From NCBI RefSeq assembly GCF_013337115.1, contig NZ_SGWE01000004.1, positions 1,560,001 to 1,624,000 of the forward strand: a stretch of DNA of 64,000 nt. Reading direction: 5' to 3'. The notes below the pieces were generated by a model. That model saw only the letters and a program-made list of their open reading frames with translations, made no database searches and was not told the DNA's origin. Position numbers and translations under genes: made by a program. This DNA comes from Deinococcus sp. JMULE3. GTDB lineage: Bacteria; Deinococcota; Deinococci; Deinococcales; Deinococcaceae. Within the stretch, counting starts at the first letter, position 1, and every line of letters begins with the position of its first letter. Below, piece by piece: positions 49,393-61,336 of the stretch.

Positions 49393-50625
49393 GTGAGAAC
49401 GGCTGATGAGCGTCCGTGCGTGCTGGTGATCGTGGGGGGGAGCATGGCGGCGGTGAAGGCCCCGTCGGTGCTGCGCCGGTTGCGGGAGCGTGGCGCGGAG
49501 GTGCGGGTGATCGCGTCCCGCGCGGCGCTGGCGTTCATCACGGAGTTGAGCCTGAGCACGGCGGCGGACGGGCCGGTGGGGACGGACGCGCACTGGTTCG
49601 AGGCGCGACCGGACGCGATACACCTGACGTACGCGCGGGTGGACGCGGCGGTGGTGGTGGGTGCGTCGGCGGAGTTGCTGGCGGGGGCGGCGCACGGGCA
49701 CGCGGGGGATCTGGCGCTGGCGACGCTGCTGAGCGTGCGCGCCCCCGTGCTGTGGGTGCCCGCGATGAACGAGTTGATGTGGACGCACCCGGCGGTGCAG
49801 GCGAACGCGGAGGTGCTGCGAGGCTGGGGGCATGGGTTCCTGGGGCCGGAGGTGGGGGCGTTCGGCACGCGCGGCGAGGGGCGCGGCGTGGGCCGCATGA
49901 GCGAACCGGACGACATCGCGGACGCGACGCTGGCGCTGTTGAAGGGAGACGCCTCCCCTGCTCCGGTGCGGGATCTGGCGGGCGTACGGGTGGTCGTGTC
50001 GGCCGGGCCGACGCGGGAGTACCTGGACCCGGTGCGGTTCATCAGCAACCCGTCGAGCGGGAAGATGGGCTTCGCGGTGGCAGAGGCCGCGCGGGACCGG
50101 GGCGCGGACGTGACGCTGGTGACCGGCCCGGTGACGCTGCCGGACCCGGCGGGCGTGCGGGTGGTGCGGATCGAGTCGGCGCTGGAGTTGCGGGACGCGG
50201 TGGTGGACGCCGCGCAGGACGCGGGGATCGTGGTGATGACGGCGGCGGTCGCGGACTACCGCGCGGCCACGCAGAGCGGCGAGAAGCAGGCGAAGGTGGC
50301 GGGCGACGTCACGGTTCACCTGACGCCGAACCCGGACATCCTGGCGGAACTGGGCCGCGAGAAGGGCGACCGGGTCCTGGTGGGCTTCGCGATGGAGACG
50401 CACGCGGGCGTGGAGCGCGCGGCGGGCAAGGCGCAACGGAAGAACGCGGATTTCATCCTCCTGAACTACCCGACGCGGGAGGGCACGGCGTTCGGCGGGG
50501 ACGACAATCAGGTGACGCTGGTCCGCGCGGACGGCTCGCACGAGGACTGGCCGCGCGTGAGCAAGCGCGAGGTGGCCGAGCGCCTGCTGACCGAGGCGGC
50601 ACGCCTCCTGCCCACAGCCCGCTGA
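49393..50625 (+). CDS. coaBC: CoaBC: phosphopantothenoylcysteine decarboxylase/phosphopantothenate-cysteine ligase
   Basis: 410 aa. The CoaC half (1-185) has [16 protein letters not shown], His77 in [10 protein letters not shown] and Asn126 in VPAMNELMW. The CoaB half (195-400) has [42 protein letters not shown], [23 protein letters not shown] and VGFAMET. The substrate flap, usually (L/Q)ACGxxGxGRM, reads [15 protein letters not shown]: Phe157 stands where E. coli has Cys158, needed for the last reduction step. No other Cys lies nearby. TATCCT ends 6 nt before GTG: leaderless. Confidence 0.9.
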   Translation: MRTADERPCVLVIVGGSMAAVKAPSVLRRLRERGAEVRVIASRAALAFITELSLSTAADGPVGTDAHWFEARPDAIHLTYARVDAAVVVGASAELLAGAAHGHAGDLALATLLSVRAPVLWVPAMNELMWTHPAVQANAEVLRGWGHGFLGPEVGAFGTRGEGRGVGRMSEPDDIADATLALLKGDASPAPVRDLAGVRVVVSAGPTREYLDPVRFISNPSSGKMGFAVAEAARDRGADVTLVTGPVTLPDPAGVRVVRIESALELRDAVVDAAQDAGIVVMTAAVADYRAATQSGEKQAKVAGDVTVHLTPNPDILAELGREKGDRVLVGFAMETHAGVERAAGKAQRKNADFILLNYPTREGTAFGGDDNQVTLVRADGSHEDWPRVSKREVAERLLTEAARLLPTAR

Positions 50626-50635
50626 AGCCGTGCCT

Positions 50636-50680
50636 GCTCCTCCCCCTTGAGGGGGGAGGCCGGGTGGGGGTGAGCACGCA
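50636..50680. repeat. GC-rich foldback intergenic repeat
   Basis: ctcctcccccttgaggggggaggccgggtgggggtg type: arms tcctccccc/ggggggagg fold around ttga, followed by a G-rich tail. Words of this kind recur between genes in many GC-rich genomes; a related one is inside the 56728-56876 element. Confidence 0.5.
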
Positions 50681-50736
50681 GCGAGGGGCCGCGCGGGGTT
50701 CTGCTCGTCGGGACGCCCGTCATTGAATTATGCAGT

Positions 50737-50750
50737 GCATATGCATATGC
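50737..50750. promoter_or_regulatory. argR operator, overlapping its -10 box
   Basis: Perfect 14-bp palindrome gcatatgcatatgc in an AT-rich patch of an otherwise GC-rich region. The -10 box TATGCT (50746-50751) starts inside it, 7 nt before the argR ATG, so a bound repressor would block the promoter. Adjacent tgaattatgcagtgcat could be a second half-site. Confidence 0.55.
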
Positions 50751-50758
50751 TGTGTGGA

Positions 50759-51229
50759 ATGGCGGGTACGCTCAGCAAGGAACAACGTCAGAAACGCATT
50801 CAGGACATCATCGCCCGCGACAGTGTCAGCACCCAGGGAGAACTCGTCGAGCGCCTCCAGGCCGAGGGCATCCGGGTCACGCAGGCGACCGTCAGCCGCG
50901 ACATCAACGAGCTGCGGCTGGTGCGCCTCCCGGTCGGCAAGGGCCGCCACCGCTACGCCCTGGCGCAGACGGCCGGTCACGTGGGCGCGCAGGAGGAACT
51001 CGCGCGGCTCTTCCAGAACTTCGTGCATGACATCGACCGGGGCGAGAACATGCTCGTGATCCGCACGGCGGACGGGCACGCGACCGGCGTGGCGCTGGTG
51101 CTGGACCGGGTGCGCCGCGACGACATCATCGGGACGCTGGCGGGCGAGGACACGATCTTCGTGGTGGCGCGCACCACGGCGGACGCGGAGAACATCATGG
51201 AAGAGTTCCACGCGCTGATGCTGGGCTGA
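50759..51229 (+). CDS. argR: Arginine repressor ArgR
   Basis: 156 aa. N-terminal winged helix: [62 protein letters not shown], with the SR recognition signature QATVSRDI; C-terminal hexamerisation/arginine-binding domain with [23 protein letters not shown] and [23 protein letters not shown] 50759 gives a normal start; the TTG at 50723 runs through the operator. Probably autoregulated and leaderless. Followed by an HD gene after 4 bp. Confidence 0.92.
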   Translation: MAGTLSKEQRQKRIQDIIARDSVSTQGELVERLQAEGIRVTQATVSRDINELRLVRLPVGKGRHRYALAQTAGHVGAQEELARLFQNFVHDIDRGENMLVIRTADGHATGVALVLDRVRRDDIIGTLAGEDTIFVVARTTADAENIMEEFHALMLG

Positions 51230-51233
51230 AGCC

Positions 51234-51803
51234 ATGATGCAAGAACCGGCCCTGCTGACTGCCGCCGAGGCGTACGCGGGGCCGTTCTACGCCGAGGCAG
51301 GCCGGGCGTATCACACTGGGGCGCATGTGCGGGCTCTGCTGGACGCCCTGGCGGGGCGGGGGGTGCTGACGCCCGCGCTGGCGCTGGCCGCGTGGGGGCA
51401 TGACCTGATCTACGATCCGCGCGCGGCGGACAACGAGGCCCGCAGCGCGGATGTGTTCGGGGCGTGGCTGGTCGCGCAGGGGGCGTCCGGGGGGCTTCAG
51501 GCGGAGGTGCGGGCGCTGATCCTCGCGACCCGGCACACCGTTCCCGTGACCACGCGGGCGGAGGCGCTGTTCGTGGACGCCGACCTGAGTGTCCTGGGGG
51601 CCGATCCGGACACCTTCGACGCGTACGACCGGGCCATCCGGGTGGAGTACGCGCACGTGCCCGAGGACGCGTACCGCGCCGGGCGGGCGGCGGTCCTGCG
51701 GGGCTTCCTGAGCCGCGAGCGGCTGTACCTCACGCCGGAGTTCGCAGGGCTGGAGCCTCAGGCGCGGGTCAATCTGGCGCGGGCGCTGGCGCGGCTGAGC
51801 TGA
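51234..51803 (+). CDS. HD-domain phosphohydrolase
   Basis: 189 aa. Metal ligands: His in [26 protein letters not shown] and DADLSVLG. Belongs to the group of predicted metal-dependent HD phosphohydrolases; substrate unknown. Follows argR by 4 bp, so co-transcribed. Its last 35 bp overlap the convergent CoA-transferase gene. Confidence 0.82.
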   Translation: MMQEPALLTAAEAYAGPFYAEAGRAYHTGAHVRALLDALAGRGVLTPALALAAWGHDLIYDPRAADNEARSADVFGAWLVAQGASGGLQAEVRALILATRHTVPVTTRAEALFVDADLSVLGADPDTFDAYDRAIRVEYAHVPEDAYRAGRAAVLRGFLSRERLYLTPEFAGLEPQARVNLARALARLS

Positions 51804-52974
51804 TCTCGGGGCTGAGGCCCAGTTCCGTCATCACCTCGCGGGTGTGCTGGCCCGGTGTGGGGGGCGCGCGGCGCACAGGGAGGGCCTCGCCGCCGAAGCG
51901 CCAGGGGGGGCTGGTGACGGTCGTCTCGCCCAGGGTGGGGTGCGGGACGGGCACGGCGACGCCGCGCGCCTGCACGTGTGGGTCGCTGAAGACGTCGGAC
52001 AGGTCGTTCACGGGGCCGCAGGGGACGCCCGCGACCTCCAGGCGGGTCATGAGGTCGGCGCGGGTGTGGCGGGCCAGGGCGGGCAGCAGGAGGTGGTCGA
52101 GGTCGGCGCGGTGGTTGACGCGGCCCTCGTTCGTGGTGAAGCGGGCGTCCGCACCCAGGTCAGGGTCGTCCAGCGCCGCGCAGAAGCGTCGCCACAGCGC
52201 GTCGTTGCCCACGGCGATGTTCACGAAGCCGTCCGCGCAGGGGAAGGTGCCGTACGGGACGATGGACCGGTGGTCGTTCCCGGTGGGCACGGGGACCTCC
52301 CCGGTGGCGAGGTAGCGGCCCACCTGCGAGGAGCCCAGCGCGATCACGCTCTCAAGGAGGTTCACGTCCACCCGCGCGCCGCGTCCGGTGCGTTCACGGG
52401 CGTACAGCGCGGCGAGGATCGCCTGGGTGATCAGCGCGCCGCTGTACACGTCCGCGACGGCCACCCCGACCCGCAGGGGCTCGCCGCCCGCCTCGCCGTT
52501 GTAGCTCATGAGGCCGCCCATGCCCTGCGCGATCACGTCGTACCCGGCGCGGTCGCGGTACGGGCCGCTCAGGCCGAAGCCCGTGATGCTGGCGTAGATC
52601 AGGCGGGGCTGCGCGGCGTGCAGGTCGTCCCAGCCCAGCCCCAGGCGCTCCAGCGTGCCGGGCCGGAAGTTCTCGACGAGCACGTCGCTGCCCGCGATCA
52701 GGCGGCGGGCGGCCTCCAGCCCCTCCTGCGCCTTGAGGTCCAGGGTGACGCTGCGCTTGTTGCGGTTCACGCTCAGGAAGTAACTGCTCTCGCGCGCCCC
52801 GTCCGGCCCCGTCTGGAAGGGCGGGCCCCAGGCGCGGGTGTCGTCCCCGCCGGGCGGTTCGACCTTGATCACGTCCGCGCCGAGGTCGCCGAGGAGCATG
52901 GTGCACAGCGGGCCGGTCAGGACGCGGGTGAAGTCCGCGACGCGCACGCCGCTCAGGGGCAGGTCTGGGGTCAT
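51769..52974 (-). CDS. CoA-transferase family III (CaiB/BaiF)
   Basis: 401 aa. Motifs: GVRVADFTRVLTGPLCTMLLGDLGADVIKVEPPGGDDTR, YFLSVNRNKRSVTLDLKAQEGLEAARRLI, DVLVENFRPGTLERLGL, YASITGFGLSGPYRDRAGYDVIAQGMGGLMSYNG (with the catalytic Asp near here) and GVAVADVYSGALITQAILAAL. Moves CoA between carboxylic acids. ATG 52974 with TAGCAT 8 nt before; the longer frame to 53061 has no signal. Substrate unknown; neighbours suggest acid catabolism. Confidence 0.85.
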   Translation of the reverse strand: MTPDLPLSGVRVADFTRVLTGPLCTMLLGDLGADVIKVEPPGGDDTRAWGPPFQTGPDGARESSYFLSVNRNKRSVTLDLKAQEGLEAARRLIAGSDVLVENFRPGTLERLGLGWDDLHAAQPRLIYASITGFGLSGPYRDRAGYDVIAQGMGGLMSYNGEAGGEPLRVGVAVADVYSGALITQAILAALYARERTGRGARVDVNLLESVIALGSSQVGRYLATGEVPVPTGNDHRSIVPYGTFPCADGFVNIAVGNDALWRRFCAALDDPDLGADARFTTNEGRVNHRADLDHLLLPALARHTRADLMTRLEVAGVPCGPVNDLSDVFSDPHVQARGVAVPVPHPTLGETTVTSPPWRFGGEALPVRRAPPTPGQHTREVMTELGLSPEISSAAPAPAPD

Positions 52975-53059
52975 GTGCCCGGATGCTAGCGCGGGCGTAG
53001 ACTCCGGAGGTTCCAAGCTCATCCCTCTCCCCGCTTCTTCTGGAGGTTTCACCTGTGAC

Positions 53060-53195
53060 ACGGATTCCGTCTGTTTCGTTCACACCCCGGAACACCACCG
53101 GGTTGCCAACTCCACGCCCGGAACCCGTTCTGCTCCCACTCGCATCCGCTCGGGTGGAATGGGGCGGGCACACCATTCCACCGGAGTCCGTATGA
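53060..53195. repeat. Dispersed foldback repeat, copy 2
   Basis: Second copy of the element at 3436-3570, same orientation. Hairpins: 53084-53090 with 53098-53104, and 53153-53161 with 53174-53182 (perfect 9 bp, two base pairs changed on both sides relative to copy 1). Its right end (ccggagtccgtatg) supplies the ggag and ATG of the molybdenum-enzyme gene. Confidence 0.8.
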
Positions 53196-55492
53196 CCACG
53201 CCTGAACTGTCGGCCCGCACGCACCTGGGTCGTCCGCGCAAGATCATCGACGGTCTGGAGAAACTCGTGGGCCGGGCGCCGTACGTCGCGGACCGGCGGG
53301 TGCCGGGGCTGCTGCACGCGCGCGTGGTGCTGTCCCCGTACCCGCACGCCCGCATCCGGGGCATCGACCGCGCGGCGGCGCTGGCCGTGCCGGGCGTGCA
53401 CTCGGTGCTGCTGGGCGCAGACCTGAACGTGAAGCCCATGCACTCGCGACCCAGCCTGCTGCTGGCGGGGGACACGGTGGTGTTCGCGGGGCAGCCGGTC
53501 GCGCTGATCCTGGCGGACACCGAGGCGCAGGCGGCGGACGCGGCGGCCCTGCTGGACGTGGACTACGAGGCACTGGACGCCGTGGAGGACGCGGAGGCGG
53601 CCCTGGCGGGCGGGACGCTGGTGTGGCCGCAGGGCGTCCCGAAGGCGGACGGTGGCATGGCCGGGCTACACGGCGGAGAGGCGGGCGCGCAGGCGGCGCG
53701 CGAGCCGAGCAACGTGGACGAGGACCGCACCTTCGGCCGTGGGGACGTGGACGCGGCGCTGGCGGGGGCGGCGTTCACGGCGGGCGGGTCGTTCCGGGTG
53801 GCGGGCGTGCATCAGGGGTACCTGGAGCCGCACGCGGTGGTCGCGGAGCCCGGCGCGCGGACCGGCGAGGTCACGGTGTACACGAGCACGCAGGGGCAGT
53901 ACGTGGTGCGCGGCGAGGTCGCGGGCGCGCTGGGCCTGCGCGAGCGGGACGTGCACGTGGTGCCGCTGACGGTGGGTGGGGGGTTCGGCGCGAAGTACGG
54001 GATCATGGACGCGCTGGTCGCGGCGGCGGCGCTGCACGCGCGGCAGCCGGTGCGGCTGGTCCTGACCCGCAGCGAGGACATGCTGACGACCATGCCCGCC
54101 CCGGCCATTCAGGTGACGCTGCGGCTCGGTGCGGACGCGGACGGCACCCTGACGGCCGTGGACGCGGACGTGCTGATCGAGAACGGGGCGTTCAGGTTCG
54201 GGCACGGGGGGATCATCGCGACGATGCTGGGCGGGCTGTACCGCTGCGAGAACGTGCGCGTGCGGGCGCGGGAGCTGCTGCTGAACCGCGCGCCGGTCGG
54301 GGCGTACCGCGCGCCGGGCGTCCCGCAGGCGCTGTTCGCGCTGGAGTCCGCCGTGGACGACCTGACCCGGCAGCTGGGCGCGGACCCGCTGGAGTGGCGC
54401 CTGCGCCACGCCGTGCAGGCGGGCGACCCGATGGGCACCGGGCGGCCCTGGCCGGACATCGGCCTGCGCGACTGCCTGGAGGCCGCCCGCGCGCACCCGC
54501 TGTGGCAGGGACGCCACGAGCTGCCCGCGCATGAGGGCGTGGGGCTGGCGGTGGGCGGCTGGCCGGGAGCGTTCTCCCCGGCGGGCGCGGTGTGCCGCGT
54601 GGACACGGACGGCACGGTGAGGCTGCACGTGGGCAGCGTGGACATCAGCGGCGTGCATTCCAGCATGGTCCTGATCGCCGCCGAGACGCTGGGCGTCCAC
54701 CCGGACGACGTGGAGATCGTGCAGGGCACGACCGACAGCGGGCCGTACGCGCCGAACTCCGGGGGGTCGCAGGTGACGATCAGCCTGTCGGGCGCGGTGC
54801 TGGACGCCAGCACGCAGGTGCGCGACCAGCTGCTGGACCTCGCGGCGCGGCATTTCGAGGCGCACCGGGACGACCTGGAGCTCGCGGGCGGGCAGGCGCT
54901 CGTGCGGGGCATTCCGGACCGCGCCATTCCGATCGGGAAGCTGGCGGCGCAGGCGCAGCGCGCGCCGGGCGGGCCGGGCCCGGTGGTCGCCGAGGGCCGC
55001 GCGGCGCCCAAGGCGGGCGCGCCGGGGTTCATCGCGCAGCTGGTGCACGCGCGGGTGGACCCCGGCACGGGCGCGGTGACGCTGCTGCGGTCGGTGGCGG
55101 CGCAGGACGTGGGCTTCGCGTTGAACCCGCTGCTGGTCGAGGGTCAGATTCACGGGGGCAGCGCGCAGGCGCTGGGTCTGGGGCTGCTGGAGGGCCTGGA
55201 CTACGCGGGGGGGACGCTGCAAAGCGCGAATTTCCTGGAGTACGCGTTCCCCACGAGTACGGATGTGCCGCCGCTGGAGGCCCTGCTGGTGCAGCGGCCC
55301 AGCGAGCATGGGCCGTTCGGCGCGCGGGTGGTGGGGGAGCCGCCGGTCACGGCGGGCGCGGCGGCCCTGGCGAACGCGGTGCGGGAGGCGGCGGGGGTGC
55401 GCGTGACCGAGCTGCCGGTGACGGCGGAGGCGGTGTGGCGGCTCCGGCAGGCGCAGGGTGTGGGCGGCACCCCAGACCGTTCATCAGAGTAA
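53192..55492 (+). CDS. Xanthine dehydrogenase-family molybdopterin-binding subunit
   Basis: 766 aa. Substrate-oxidising large subunit of the molybdenum hydroxylase family. Domains: Ald_Xan_dh_C (about 15-135) and MoCo-binding (160-750), with VGGGFGAKYGIMDAL, APVGAYRAPGVPQALFALES, DISGVHSSMVLIAAE, GPYAPNSGGSQVTISLSGA and the catalytic Glu in VVGEPPVTAGAAA. Not the AYRCSFR loop of CO dehydrogenase. The Fe-S and FAD subunits and any chaperone are absent nearby, so it is an orphan here. Its ATG lies at the edge of a dispersed repeat that also gives the ribosome site. Confidence 0.83.
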   Translation: MTTPELSARTHLGRPRKIIDGLEKLVGRAPYVADRRVPGLLHARVVLSPYPHARIRGIDRAAALAVPGVHSVLLGADLNVKPMHSRPSLLLAGDTVVFAGQPVALILADTEAQAADAAALLDVDYEALDAVEDAEAALAGGTLVWPQGVPKADGGMAGLHGGEAGAQAAREPSNVDEDRTFGRGDVDAALAGAAFTAGGSFRVAGVHQGYLEPHAVVAEPGARTGEVTVYTSTQGQYVVRGEVAGALGLRERDVHVVPLTVGGGFGAKYGIMDALVAAAALHARQPVRLVLTRSEDMLTTMPAPAIQVTLRLGADADGTLTAVDADVLIENGAFRFGHGGIIATMLGGLYRCENVRVRARELLLNRAPVGAYRAPGVPQALFALESAVDDLTRQLGADPLEWRLRHAVQAGDPMGTGRPWPDIGLRDCLEAARAHPLWQGRHELPAHEGVGLAVGGWPGAFSPAGAVCRVDTDGTVRLHVGSVDISGVHSSMVLIAAETLGVHPDDVEIVQGTTDSGPYAPNSGGSQVTISLSGAVLDASTQVRDQLLDLAARHFEAHRDDLELAGGQALVRGIPDRAIPIGKLAAQAQRAPGGPGPVVAEGRAAPKAGAPGFIAQLVHARVDPGTGAVTLLRSVAAQDVGFALNPLLVEGQIHGGSAQALGLGLLEGLDYAGGTLQSANFLEYAFPTSTDVPPLEALLVQRPSEHGPFGARVVGEPPVTAGAAALANAVREAAGVRVTELPVTAEAVWRLRQAQGVGGTPDRSSE

Positions 55493-55501
55493 ACCGGTTT
55501 A
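55490..55501. promoter_or_regulatory. Operator-like palindrome before MFS gene
   Basis: Perfect 12-bp palindrome taaaccggttta, in the -35 region of the TATAGT box at 55514-55519. The form suits a TetR- or MarR-type repressor; no regulator gene is adjacent. Confidence 0.5.
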
Positions 55502-55526
55502 AGTTTTAAAGCGTATAGTGGGGGGC

Positions 55527-56744
55527 ATGCCCACGCCTGCCCCCTCTCCCACCGCGCCCGGTCAGGCCCCACCCGACCGGGTCACGCAGGCCACCCTGCT
55601 GCTCCTGTCGGCCCTGACCGTCATGTCCGGCGCGACCATCGCCCCGGCGCTGCCCGCCATGCAGGCGCACTTCGCGGACACCCCGAACGCCGCGCTGCTC
55701 GTGAAACTGGCCCTGACCATCCTGGGCATCGTGATTGCCGTCACCGCCCCGCTGTTCGGGGTGCTGGCCGACCGCTACGGCCGCCGCCCGGTGTTGCTCG
55801 CGGCCCTGGCGCTGTACGTGATCGGGGGCGGCAGCGGCCTGATCGCGCAGAGCCTCGGGCAGGTCCTGCTGGGGCGCATCGTGCTGGGTCTCGCCGTGGC
55901 GGGCACCATGACGGCCGCCGGGGCGCTCGTGAACGACCTGTTCAGCGGCGCCGCGCGCGGCCGCTTCCTGAGCCAGCAGGCGGCGTTCACCAGTTTCGGC
56001 GGCGCGGTCCTCCTTCCGCTGGGCGGCGTGCTGGCCGCCGTGGGCTGGCGCGCCCCGTTCTTCCTGTACCTCGCGGCGGCGCTGCTGCTCCCGCTGCTCC
56101 TGCGGCTCCCGCGCGGCATTCCCGGCGTCGCGCCGGACCTCACCGGCCCGGTGCAGGCTCCCCGCTGGGGCGCGGTCACGCTGGTGTACGCGCTGGCGCT
56201 GGGGTACATGGTCGTGTTCTACCTGATGCCCGCCCAGGGGCCCTTCCTGCTGCGCGCCCTGGACGCCAGCCCCGGCCTGACCGGCCTGATGCTGGGCAGC
56301 TCCACCCTGATGGCCGCCGTGACCTCACTGGTGTTCTCGCGCTTCGCCGGGCGTTTCGATCCGCGCCGCCTGGCGGGGCTGGGCATGGTCGTCGTGGCGC
56401 TGGGCTGGCTGCTGGTGTTCCGTGCGCCGGGCCTGGCAGTCGTCGAGGCGGGCCTGCTCGTGGCGGGCCTGGGCGGCGGGCTGATCTTCCCGAACCTGTA
56501 CGCGTGGCTGGCCGACCTGACGCCTCCCGCGTGGCGGGGCCGCGTGACGGCGGGCATGAGCAGCGCCGTGTTCCTGGGGCAGTTCCTCAGCCCTCTGCTG
56601 CTGGCGGCGCCTGCCGGGCACGAGGCGCAGGGCTTCGCGGCGGGCGCGGCGCTGGCGGCCGGGATGGGCGCGCTGCTGCTGGTCCTGAGCGTGCGGGGCC
56701 GCCGCGCGCCTACGGCCCCGGTGCCTCATACGGGATTAAATTGA
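55527..56744 (+). CDS. MFS transporter
   Basis: 405 aa, twelve predicted helices. The first loop has GVLADRYGRRPVLL (MFS motif A, DRxGRR) and helix 4 RIVLGLAVAGTMTAAGALVNDLF; a weaker repeat GRFDPRRLAGLG appears in the second half. Drug or metabolite exporter of the DHA type; substrate unknown. ATG 55527 is preferred over GTG 55518 because TATAGT (55514-55519) ends 7 nt before it. The last codons (TGLN-stop) are encoded by an inserted repeat, so the native C-terminus has been replaced. Confidence 0.87.
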   Translation: MPTPAPSPTAPGQAPPDRVTQATLLLLSALTVMSGATIAPALPAMQAHFADTPNAALLVKLALTILGIVIAVTAPLFGVLADRYGRRPVLLAALALYVIGGGSGLIAQSLGQVLLGRIVLGLAVAGTMTAAGALVNDLFSGAARGRFLSQQAAFTSFGGAVLLPLGGVLAAVGWRAPFFLYLAAALLLPLLLRLPRGIPGVAPDLTGPVQAPRWGAVTLVYALALGYMVVFYLMPAQGPFLLRALDASPGLTGLMLGSSTLMAAVTSLVFSRFAGRFDPRRLAGLGMVVVALGWLLVFRAPGLAVVEAGLLVAGLGGGLIFPNLYAWLADLTPPAWRGRVTAGMSSAVFLGQFLSPLLLAAPAGHEAQGFAAGAALAAGMGALLLVLSVRGRRAPTAPVPHTGLN

Positions 56745-56876
56745 CTTGCTTGCAACGTGATCGCGTTCCATTGTCCCCTCTCCCCCTGTGGGAGAGGGAG
56801 GGAGGAGCGAAGCGACGGAAGGGTGAGGGGGCCACCGGGCGACTCCGAATGATGTGGAATCACTTGAATCCCGTAT
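56728..56876. repeat. 149-bp element with terminal inverted repeats
   Basis: atacgggatt (56728-56737) and aatcccgtat (56867-56876) are perfect 10-bp inverted ends. The centre has a foldback, ccctctccccctgtgggagaggg, followed by gggtgaggggg. MITE- or REP-like. Its left end lies within the 3' end of the MFS gene. Confidence 0.65.
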
Positions 56877-56910
56877 CAGCAGGGCTGACCGCAACCACAA
56901 ACAAAGCCAA

Positions 56911-56943
56911 TAAAAAAACCGCCCCCCAGTCGGAGGGCGGTTT
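56911..56943 (-). terminator. Intrinsic terminator of the ATP synthase operon
   Basis: Stem aaaccgccc (56916-56924) with gggcggttt (56935-56943); on the minus strand followed by a run of seven T. Sits 15 bp beyond atpD. Confidence 0.85.
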
Positions 56944-56957
56944 CTGTGATGTCGGGG

Positions 56958-57632
56958 TCAGTCGGCGGCGCTGCCGTGGCTCTGCGCGTTCTGCGCTTCG
57001 CGGGCGGCCTTGGCTTTCGCCTCGATCTTCGCCTTGATCTTCTTCTGGGTGAATCCGGCTTCGCGTTCGCGCTGGTCGAGCACGCTGCGGATGAAGCGGA
57101 TGTCGTCCTGAATGCCGGGAATCACGACCTGCTCGAGCGCGTTGACGCGGCGGCTGGTCTTCTTGATTTCCTCGCCGATGCGGCGCAGTTTCGTCTCGGT
57201 CGCGGCGACCTTGACGATCGCCTCGAGGACGCCGCCGAAGTCGGTGGCGGCCTGGATGGTGCGGGCGCCGACGTTGATCGGGCTGAAGTTCGCCTGCGCG
57301 GCGCGTTCGGGCACGCTGATGCGCGGCACCTTCACGCCGTACAGGTTGTCGATCTGCATGTCGATCTGGTAGTCGCCGCTGCCGGCCAGCGAGAGGCTCT
57401 CGACGGCTTCGGGGCTGTCCCAGGCTTTCGCGCTGAAGAGGCTGGTGTACGCGCCCTTGCTGACGCCGCTGAGCTGCTCGCGGGCGGCCAGCGCGTCCTT
57501 GACGAGCGCGAAGAATTCGCCGATGAGGGCGTCACGCTTGCGCTTGAGGAGGTCCGCGCCGCCGGAGGCGGTCTTCAGGCTGGCCTTGCTGGCCAGCAGG
57601 GCGCTGCGGGTGGGGCTGATCTGTTCTGCCAT
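56958..57632 (-). CDS. atpD: V/A-type ATP synthase subunit D
   Basis: 224 aa, central rotor shaft. Starts ISPTRSALLASKASLKTASGGADLLKRKRDALIGEF (family signature), coiled-coil at both ends, and the tail LVxxxVIPGIQDDIRFIRSVLDQREREAGFTQKKIKAKIE. A strong aggaggtga precedes the ATG. Last gene of the operon, terminator downstream. Confidence 0.95.
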   Translation of the reverse strand: MAEQISPTRSALLASKASLKTASGGADLLKRKRDALIGEFFALVKDALAAREQLSGVSKGAYTSLFSAKAWDSPEAVESLSLAGSGDYQIDMQIDNLYGVKVPRISVPERAAQANFSPINVGARTIQAATDFGGVLEAIVKVAATETKLRRIGEEIKKTSRRVNALEQVVIPGIQDDIRFIRSVLDQREREAGFTQKKIKAKIEAKAKAAREAQNAQSHGSAAD

Positions 57633-57670
57633 GTGTGTTCACCTCCTGACGTTCTGGCGTTTATGGTCAG

Positions 57671-57715
57671 GGGTTGAAGGGCGAGTCCGCAAGCGGCGGG
57701 GTCACCCTTCAGCCC
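57671..57715. repeat. Intercistronic hairpin atpB-atpD
   Basis: 14-nt arms gggttgaagggcga (57671-57684) and tcacccttcagccc (57702-57715), two G-U-compatible differences, with an inner ccgc-cgg pair. It may stabilise or partly terminate the operon mRNA. Confidence 0.5.
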
Positions 57716-57725
57716 CTCAGGGGGG

Positions 57726-60886
<3,161 letters not shown>

Positions 60887-60905
60887 TACGTTCTCCTTCG
60901 GAGAG

Positions 60906-60995
60906 GTTGATGGTGGAGAGTGGATGGTTGACGGGTCAAGCGTTCAGTCACTGAAAGTCCTGTGTACCATCATCCCTCTGCTCTCGACCATCAAC
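60906..60995. repeat. Inverted repeat between atpF and atpA
   Basis: gttgatggtggagag (60906-60920) and ctctcgaccatcaac (60981-60995) pair with one mismatch; the gap of 112 bp between the two genes is otherwise unusual in this tight operon. Related ttgatgg words occur at 15690-15708. Possibly a small foldback insertion. Confidence 0.5.
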
Positions 60996-60998
60996 TCC

Positions 60999-61336
60999 TT
61001 ACAGTTTGATATCGAAGCCGATGGTGTCGCGCACCAGTTTGCCCATGTAGGCCTTCGCGTCGACGGTGTCCGGGTTGAACGCGTCGCGCAGGCTGGGGAT
61101 GGGCAGCAGGATCGGCAGGTCCCGGCCGCGCATGACGCGGGCGGTGGCGGTGGCCGGGTCCGGGATCAGGCCGGTGTCGACGGCGACGAGGCCGTACTGA
61201 CCTTCGGTGATCAGGCGTTCCAGGGTGGCGAGGGCCGTGTCGGGGGTGGCCTCGATCACGGCGGCTCCGGCGAGGCGGTAGCCGGTGGCGGTCTCGGCGT
61301 CACTCAGCACCGCGACGCGTTGCGTGTTGGGCTGGG

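Noticed and set aside
50725..50741. ttatgcagtgcatat as a second RDRM
   Set aside because: Half-sites do not match the ttatgct/agcataa form at ddrC and the spacing differs; it overlaps the argR palindrome and is better explained as argR operator.
53192..55492. Carbon monoxide dehydrogenase large subunit
   Set aside because: The AYRCSFR active loop is absent; the sequence reads GAYRAPGVPQ, as in general xanthine/aldehyde-type subunits.
55518..55526. GTG 55518 as start of the MFS gene
   Set aside because: It overlaps the TATAGT -10 box; ATG 55527 is 7 nt after the box, the pattern seen in many neighbours.
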